Under the pieces are notes generated by a model, which did not search any database, was not told the DNA's origin, and worked only from the letters and a program-made list of their open reading frames with translations. From the NCBI GenBank assembly GCA_029259635.1, contig JAJDEU010000056.1, positions 62,001 through 126,000 of the forward strand: DNA of 64,000 nt. Direction: 5' to 3'. Within the stretch, counting starts at the first letter, position 1, and each line of letters begins with the position of its first letter. Shown one piece after another: positions 60,575-64,000 of this stretch. This stretch comes from Planctomycetota bacterium (GTDB lineage: Bacteria; Planctomycetota; UBA1135; GCA-002686595). The translations under genes and the position numbers were made by a program.

Positions 60575-61138
60575 ATGCGTCGCCTTCTCCTCTTCGGTTT
60601 GATCGCGCTCGGTTCCGCCTGTTCCGGCGGTAACAATCCGAGCGTATCCGAAGCTCCGCACCCTTCTTCCAGCGAGAAGAGTCCGAGCGACGCGGAGTCC
60701 GTCATCATCAAGAAAGCGAACGGGCTCGAAGCTGAGGTCTTGGTGGAAGGCACCGGTCGAAGAGTACGCCGGAGCGATTGGATCACCGTTCACTACCGGG
60801 GCAGTGTGATCAACCAGGGCACCAGTAGTGCAAGCGAGAGTGAAGACTCGGACGATTCGAATTCCGAGATCGAGACCGAGGTCGCTGGCGAGTACGTCTT
60901 CGGCGACACCTTCAAAACCGGGGTCCCCCTCCGCCTCTCGCTTCAGTCCGTGCAGACGATCGACGGCTGGCAACAAGGACTCCCGGGGCTCCGCGTCGGC
61001 GCGCGCCTCATCCTGAGAATCCCCTCCGCACTGGCCTATGGCGAAAAAGGCTTGGCGAGTACTCGCATTCCAGCGGACGCCGATTTGGAATACGAGATCG
61101 AAATACTCGACGCCGTTGCGCAGACTGATCGACGCTGA
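60575..61138 (+). CDS. FKBP-type peptidyl-prolyl isomerase lipoprotein with acidic insert
   Basis: 187 residues with a lipobox (LGSAC, Cys16). FKBP core: DWITVHYRGSVINQG, VPLRLSLQSVQTIDGWQQGLPGLRVGARLILRIPSALAYGEKG. A ~30-residue Ser/Glu/Asp-rich insert (about 88-115) sits where the usual DGxxFDSS strand comes, an unusual extension. It is probably a periplasmic foldase. It follows pta by 10 bp and precedes another FKBP by 60 bp. Confidence 0.87.
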   Translation: MRRLLLFGLIALGSACSGGNNPSVSEAPHPSSSEKSPSDAESVIIKKANGLEAEVLVEGTGRRVRRSDWITVHYRGSVINQGTSSASESEDSDDSNSEIETEVAGEYVFGDTFKTGVPLRLSLQSVQTIDGWQQGLPGLRVGARLILRIPSALAYGEKGLASTRIPADADLEYEIEILDAVAQTDRR

Positions 61139-61198
61139 CTCGGCGCAGTCGGTGACGCAGACCAATAGACCTACGGCTCTCTGCCTCGAACACGCTCG

Positions 61199-61621
61199 AT
61201 GAATCGGAAATCCCTCGCACTGACTGGCCTGCTCCTGCTCGCATGCTCCTGCCGGAGCATGCCCAACGCCTACGGTCCCCGGATGCTTGACTCCGGGCTG
61301 ACCATTCAGGAGATCGTTGTTCCCGACGGACCGATCGCTCAGGTCGGCGACCACGTGAAAATTCACTATCACGGGACTCTCCCGGATGGCCTGATCTTCG
61401 ACTCATCGGTCGAGCGCGGGCAGCCCATCTCTTTCACACTAGGTGTCGGCGAGGTTCCTCAGGGTCTGGATCAGGGAGTGCTCGGAATGCATCTCTTCGG
61501 AAGAAGAAAACTGATCGCGCCTATCGCTCTGATGTTCCCGTCCGGGGTTCCGCCCCATCTCGACGAGGTCACAAGAGTTGACCTTGTCATCGAGCTGCTC
61601 GAGCTAACGGCCGCCGAGTAG
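61199..61621 (+). CDS. FKBP-type peptidyl-prolyl isomerase lipoprotein
   Basis: 140 residues. Lipobox-like ACSC near residue 18. FKBP core: GDHVKIHYHGTLPDGLIFDSSVERGQPISFTLGVGEVPQGLDQGVLGMHLFGRRKLIAPIALMFP. The GxFDSS motif is intact, unlike the preceding paralogue, but the usual AYG near the end is replaced by MFPSGVPP. Tandem FKBP genes in one run suggest a duplication. Confidence 0.87.
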   Translation: MNRKSLALTGLLLLACSCRSMPNAYGPRMLDSGLTIQEIVVPDGPIAQVGDHVKIHYHGTLPDGLIFDSSVERGQPISFTLGVGEVPQGLDQGVLGMHLFGRRKLIAPIALMFPSGVPPHLDEVTRVDLVIELLELTAAE

Positions 61622-61650
61622 AGCCGGCAGCGGGCAGCTCAAGCACAGTC

Positions 61651-61687
61651 GACGCAGAGAGCGTCGCGATCACTCACCGGTGAGTGA
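61651..61687. repeat. Hairpin and 18-bp palindrome between convergent genes
   Basis: GACGC-AGAGA-GCGTC (61651-61665) and the perfect palindrome TCACTCACCGGTGAGTGA (61670-61687) lie between the FKBP stop and the permease stop. The palindrome overlaps the last codons and stop of the permease gene on the minus strand. Together they may terminate both transcripts. Confidence 0.55.
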
Positions 61688-63163
61688 ATCCCAGCGCCGG
61701 CGAATCGCTGCTAGCTCCGAATCATTATTCTCGGCGCTCACGGCGGAGTCGAAGTTCATATCGATCTTCGCGTGACGCTGAAGCGAAGCCCACGCGTCTT
61801 CGCGGACCAGCTTCATCTCCGCGGAATCCATGAGTTCGAGCAAGATTCCACCGCCGCGCAAATCCTCCAGCTCCATCAATGCGTCGGCCATCTCTGCCAT
61901 CAGAAATTCATCTGCTTCGACGAGGGCTGCCGTATGGAGAGCATCCACGCAAAAGGCGCCCCCAACTTGACGCATAACGGTCACGGCTTCCTCGCGCCAG
62001 AGATCGTCGGGTTCCGAAAGATAGCTCGCCACGAGGACAAGGTATTCCGGATCGGGGCGTTTGACGACGAGTTCAAAGGCGCAGCGACGAACGGCGGGAT
62101 TGGAATCAACGAGGAGATCGGGCAGAAACGGACTCGCTTCGAATTCGAGCGAAGGATCCTCGAGGACAGACTGAATGGCTTGAAGTCGTTCCGTCGCAAT
62201 CGAGCTCGCTAAACGGTGATCGAGTGAATCGTGCACGGTCGGTTTCGTCGTCCAGGTCAGGATGAGAAAACCGACTGGAACCGAGGTCAGCAAGAGGGTG
62301 CGGACCAGGAGTCGAAGGGGGCTCGACGTATGACGCAATTGATGCACGAGAGTGCCGAGAGCTAGAAACGCTCCGAGGCAGACGACGATCGTTGGTCCGG
62401 AGGGCAGATCGTTTTGGTAGGAGATGAAGACGCCGACCGCGCTCATGACGGTTCCAGCAGCCCAGCCGAAGAGCAGCCTTGCCCGAATCGTCGTCACGAA
62501 CATCATGGAAGCGACGGCGGGAATCACAAGATAGGAGAACACGAGGAGCACACCGCCAATGGAGACAGAGCTCGTGACGACGAAGCCGAAGGTCACGTAG
62601 AACAAGAAGTCCCACATCCTTGATTTCAGGTCAAGCTCGGTCCCGTCCGCTTCAGCTCCGCGACTCGTCAGCCGTGAGAGTTCGAAGAACGGCTTGCGAA
62701 AGATCCAGTGAATCAAACCGACGACCACGTAGAGCAGTGTCGTCCACATCACCTTCTCCTTGGTCACCCAGAGGATGCTTCCGGATAAGAGCCCTCGAAC
62801 TTCCTCCGCTCCGTGAGCAAGTTGAACGCTCGCAAGAACAGTACTCGCCAGTGCAACGGCGTAGATGATTCCGATGACGGCTTCGTGTGGAATGCGCTCC
62901 GTTCTCGTTCGCGTGAGTGCAAAAATTCCGGCACCGATAATCGAAAAGCCCAGAGCTATCGATTGAATCTCCCACGAGTCGGACTCCAAGCTCCATCCCA
63001 AGAGGACGCCCCAAACGGATCCCAGAGCCGCGATTTGCGCGAGCGCCAGGTCAACGAAGACCACGCGGCGCTCGATGACGTGAATGCCGAGATAGACGTG
63101 GATGCCCGTGAGAACTAGGCAAGTGGCGAACGGCAACGCCATAGTCTGCAGGAGCTCTAGCAC
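61670..63163 (-). CDS. Zinc/manganese-type ABC transporter permease fused to HEAT repeats
   Basis: 497 residues. The first ~290 are an ABC-3 permease (ZnuB/MntB type) with VIERRVVFVDLALAQIAALGS, SGSILWVTKEKVMW and SIGGVLLVFSYLVIPAVASMM, about eight spans. From about 310 to the end comes an extra soluble domain of helical HEAT-like repeats (LPDLLVDSNPAVRRCAFELV, LYLSEPDD... , LMAEMADALMELEDLRGG). Permeases of this family are normally ~280 residues. It imports Zn2+ or Mn2+ with the binding protein encoded next to it (6 bp apart). The ATPase gene is not in view. Confidence 0.88.
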   Translation of the reverse strand: MLELLQTMALPFATCLVLTGIHVYLGIHVIERRVVFVDLALAQIAALGSVWGVLLGWSLESDSWEIQSIALGFSIIGAGIFALTRTRTERIPHEAVIGIIYAVALASTVLASVQLAHGAEEVRGLLSGSILWVTKEKVMWTTLLYVVVGLIHWIFRKPFFELSRLTSRGAEADGTELDLKSRMWDFLFYVTFGFVVTSSVSIGGVLLVFSYLVIPAVASMMFVTTIRARLLFGWAAGTVMSAVGVFISYQNDLPSGPTIVVCLGAFLALGTLVHQLRHTSSPLRLLVRTLLLTSVPVGFLILTWTTKPTVHDSLDHRLASSIATERLQAIQSVLEDPSLEFEASPFLPDLLVDSNPAVRRCAFELVVKRPDPEYLVLVASYLSEPDDLWREEAVTVMRQVGGAFCVDALHTAALVEADEFLMAEMADALMELEDLRGGGILLELMDSAEMKLVREDAWASLQRHAKIDMNFDSAVSAENNDSELAAIRRRWDSLTGE

Positions 63164-63169
63164 GTCGTC

Positions 63170-64000
63170 CTACTCCAGCGCAGCGAGGATGCCGTCGAAC
63201 AATCCGTCGATCAAATCGAAGTAATTCTCTCGGTCGACCGCGCTTCCACAATCGATTGGTTGAATGACAATCTTCGCACGACTCTCGCCAGCGAGAACCT
63301 GCATGGCCGCACTACCGTAGAAGCCCGCTTGAAGAACGAGTTTGATCTCACGCTCTTTCAGCAACCGCAAGACGCTATCGCGGTGTCTCGCAGACGGAGG
63401 AATCCCACCCAGGCTCTCGATTTCGATCGGGATCTCGATCCCGAAGCGCTTGGCGAAATACACCCAGTTCTTGTGATAAGTCACCATTTCGAGACCTCGC
63501 AAACCCTCCGCCCTCTTGAACCAGCCGCCGAGTTTGTCGGAAAGGTCACGGCGCTCCAACCAATCGAGAAGCCGGTACTGCTTGGCCAGTCGCAATAACT
63601 TTGTGCTACCCACCGCCTCGACGAGCTCTTCTCCGAAGAGCGCGACATCCAAGCGACGTTCTAACAGCTCCAAATTGGCCGCATAGTTCTCCGCATGCAT
63701 GGGGTCGACCCGTTGCATCGACTCAGCGATGTTCGCTGCCATTGATCGCGCATTGACCGGATCGAGCCACATGTGCGGATTGCCGTCGGGATGAATATCA
63801 CCGAACTCTCGCGAGAGGACACTCGGTCGCTCAAGCGGACCGATCCCTCGACTAGCTACGCACCTCCCACCAGAACCTCGTTGAATGCGTGGATTTCCGG
63901 ACCCGATCACCACCTGTTCCGCCCAGAGTTCCAGTCGGAGTCCATTCTCGATGAACAAATCGGCATCCCGAACACGCTGGTTTAGAGTCGGCCGGGGCTG
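63170..64000 (-). CDS. Metal ABC transporter substrate-binding protein (ZnuA-like, partial)
   Basis: The frame runs off the right edge, so the signal peptide and the first ligands are missing; 276 residues are visible. Metal-binding features: GNPHMWLDPVNARSMAANIAESM (His ligand), VTYHKNWVYFAKRFGIE (His ligand) and the family tail around LKEREIKLVLQAGFYG. It captures Zn2+ or Mn2+ in the periplasm for the adjacent permease. Upstream sequence PRPTLNQRVRDADLFIENG shows the start lies outside this window. Confidence 0.87.
   Translation of the reverse strand, partial: QPRPTLNQRVRDADLFIENGLRLELWAEQVVIGSGNPRIQRGSGGRCVASRGIGPLERPSVLSREFGDIHPDGNPHMWLDPVNARSMAANIAESMQRVDPMHAENYAANLELLERRLDVALFGEELVEAVGSTKLLRLAKQYRLLDWLERRDLSDKLGGWFKRAEGLRGLEMVTYHKNWVYFAKRFGIEIPIEIESLGGIPPSARHRDSVLRLLKEREIKLVLQAGFYGSAAMQVLAGESRAKIVIQPIDCGSAVDRENYFDLIDGLFDGILAALE

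Noticed and set aside
60032-61372. 446-codon minus-strand open frame
   Set aside because: It lies opposite pta and FKBP genes with clear motifs and has Arg/Ser/Gly-rich shadow composition.

Overview
The window is 64 kb of dense, high-GC bacterial chromosome without rRNA, tRNA, insertion sequences, prophage or CRISPR. It looks like a Planctomycetota genome or a close relative. The pointers are many lipobox proteins, an N-terminal CxxC...CxxC zinc ribbon of the planctomycete type (12741-13589), HEAT repeats fused to unrelated enzymes and transporters, a sulfatase-fold enzyme and several EF-hand or low-complexity exported proteins. The phylum is my inference; no marker gene settles it.

Most striking result: two thioredoxin-fold redox genes are each split by an in-frame TGA exactly where the family has a redox cysteine. 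One is an AhpD-like peroxidase-related gene (1860-2459, CxxU followed by xxxH). The other is a short ArsC/Spx-like gene (56212-56562, UxxC). In both, the reading frame and family similarity continue without a gap across the TGA and a hairpin can be drawn just downstream, so I call both selenoproteins. The ordinary reading tracks break both genes and would lose them or shorten them.

Layout. 1-5133 (minus): M1 aminopeptidase lipoprotein with HEAT repeats, AhpD-like selenoprotein, O-antigen-ligase-like protein running off the left edge. 5473-11841 (plus): a five-gene envelope or glycan cluster (sulfatase-fold enzyme with Thr at the nucleophile position, small membrane-anchored protein, two polytopic GT-C-like proteins including DUF2723, one unknown soluble protein). 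11858-15051: GST, zinc-ribbon membrane protein, secreted zincin. 15232-21193 (plus): ArgR, Na+/alanine symporter, divergent Lon, EF-hand protein. 21573-23216: M28 peptidase. 23451-28511 (minus): hpt - rluA-type - truD - mtnP operon, in which TruD carries a 490-residue RGG-rich tail. 28512-29507 is an apparently empty kilobase. 29508-32213: small coiled-coil protein, membrane protein, NUDIX hydrolase.

32355-37039 (minus): ctaA-ctaB-SCO-DUF420-ogt-lipoprotein, a haem A and cytochrome oxidase assembly operon. 37040-37478 holds a 27-bp inverted repeat around 109 bp. 37479-45227: YgfZ-type protein, amino-acid dehydrogenase/DUF3108/enoyl-CoA hydratase operon, HEAT lipoprotein, aminotransferase, exported protein. 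45562-48838: low-complexity surface protein with TPR, GHMP kinase of the GalK type. 48950-56206: small lipoprotein, then a minus-strand run of histidine kinase, epimerase, parvulin-type foldase and GT2, then GT9 and DUF309 on plus.

56212-64000: ArsC-like selenoprotein, a repeat adhesin-like lipoprotein, AtuA-like pair with phosphate acetyltransferase, two FKBP lipoproteins, and a zinc/manganese ABC permease fused to HEAT repeats with its binding protein cut by the right edge. The cluster reads as a free-living, respiring, heterotrophic Gram-negative cell with heavy investment in exported proteins, envelope glycans and thiol/selenol redox chemistry. SelA, SelB, SelD and tRNA-Sec are not in the window; their presence elsewhere in the genome is the main prediction.
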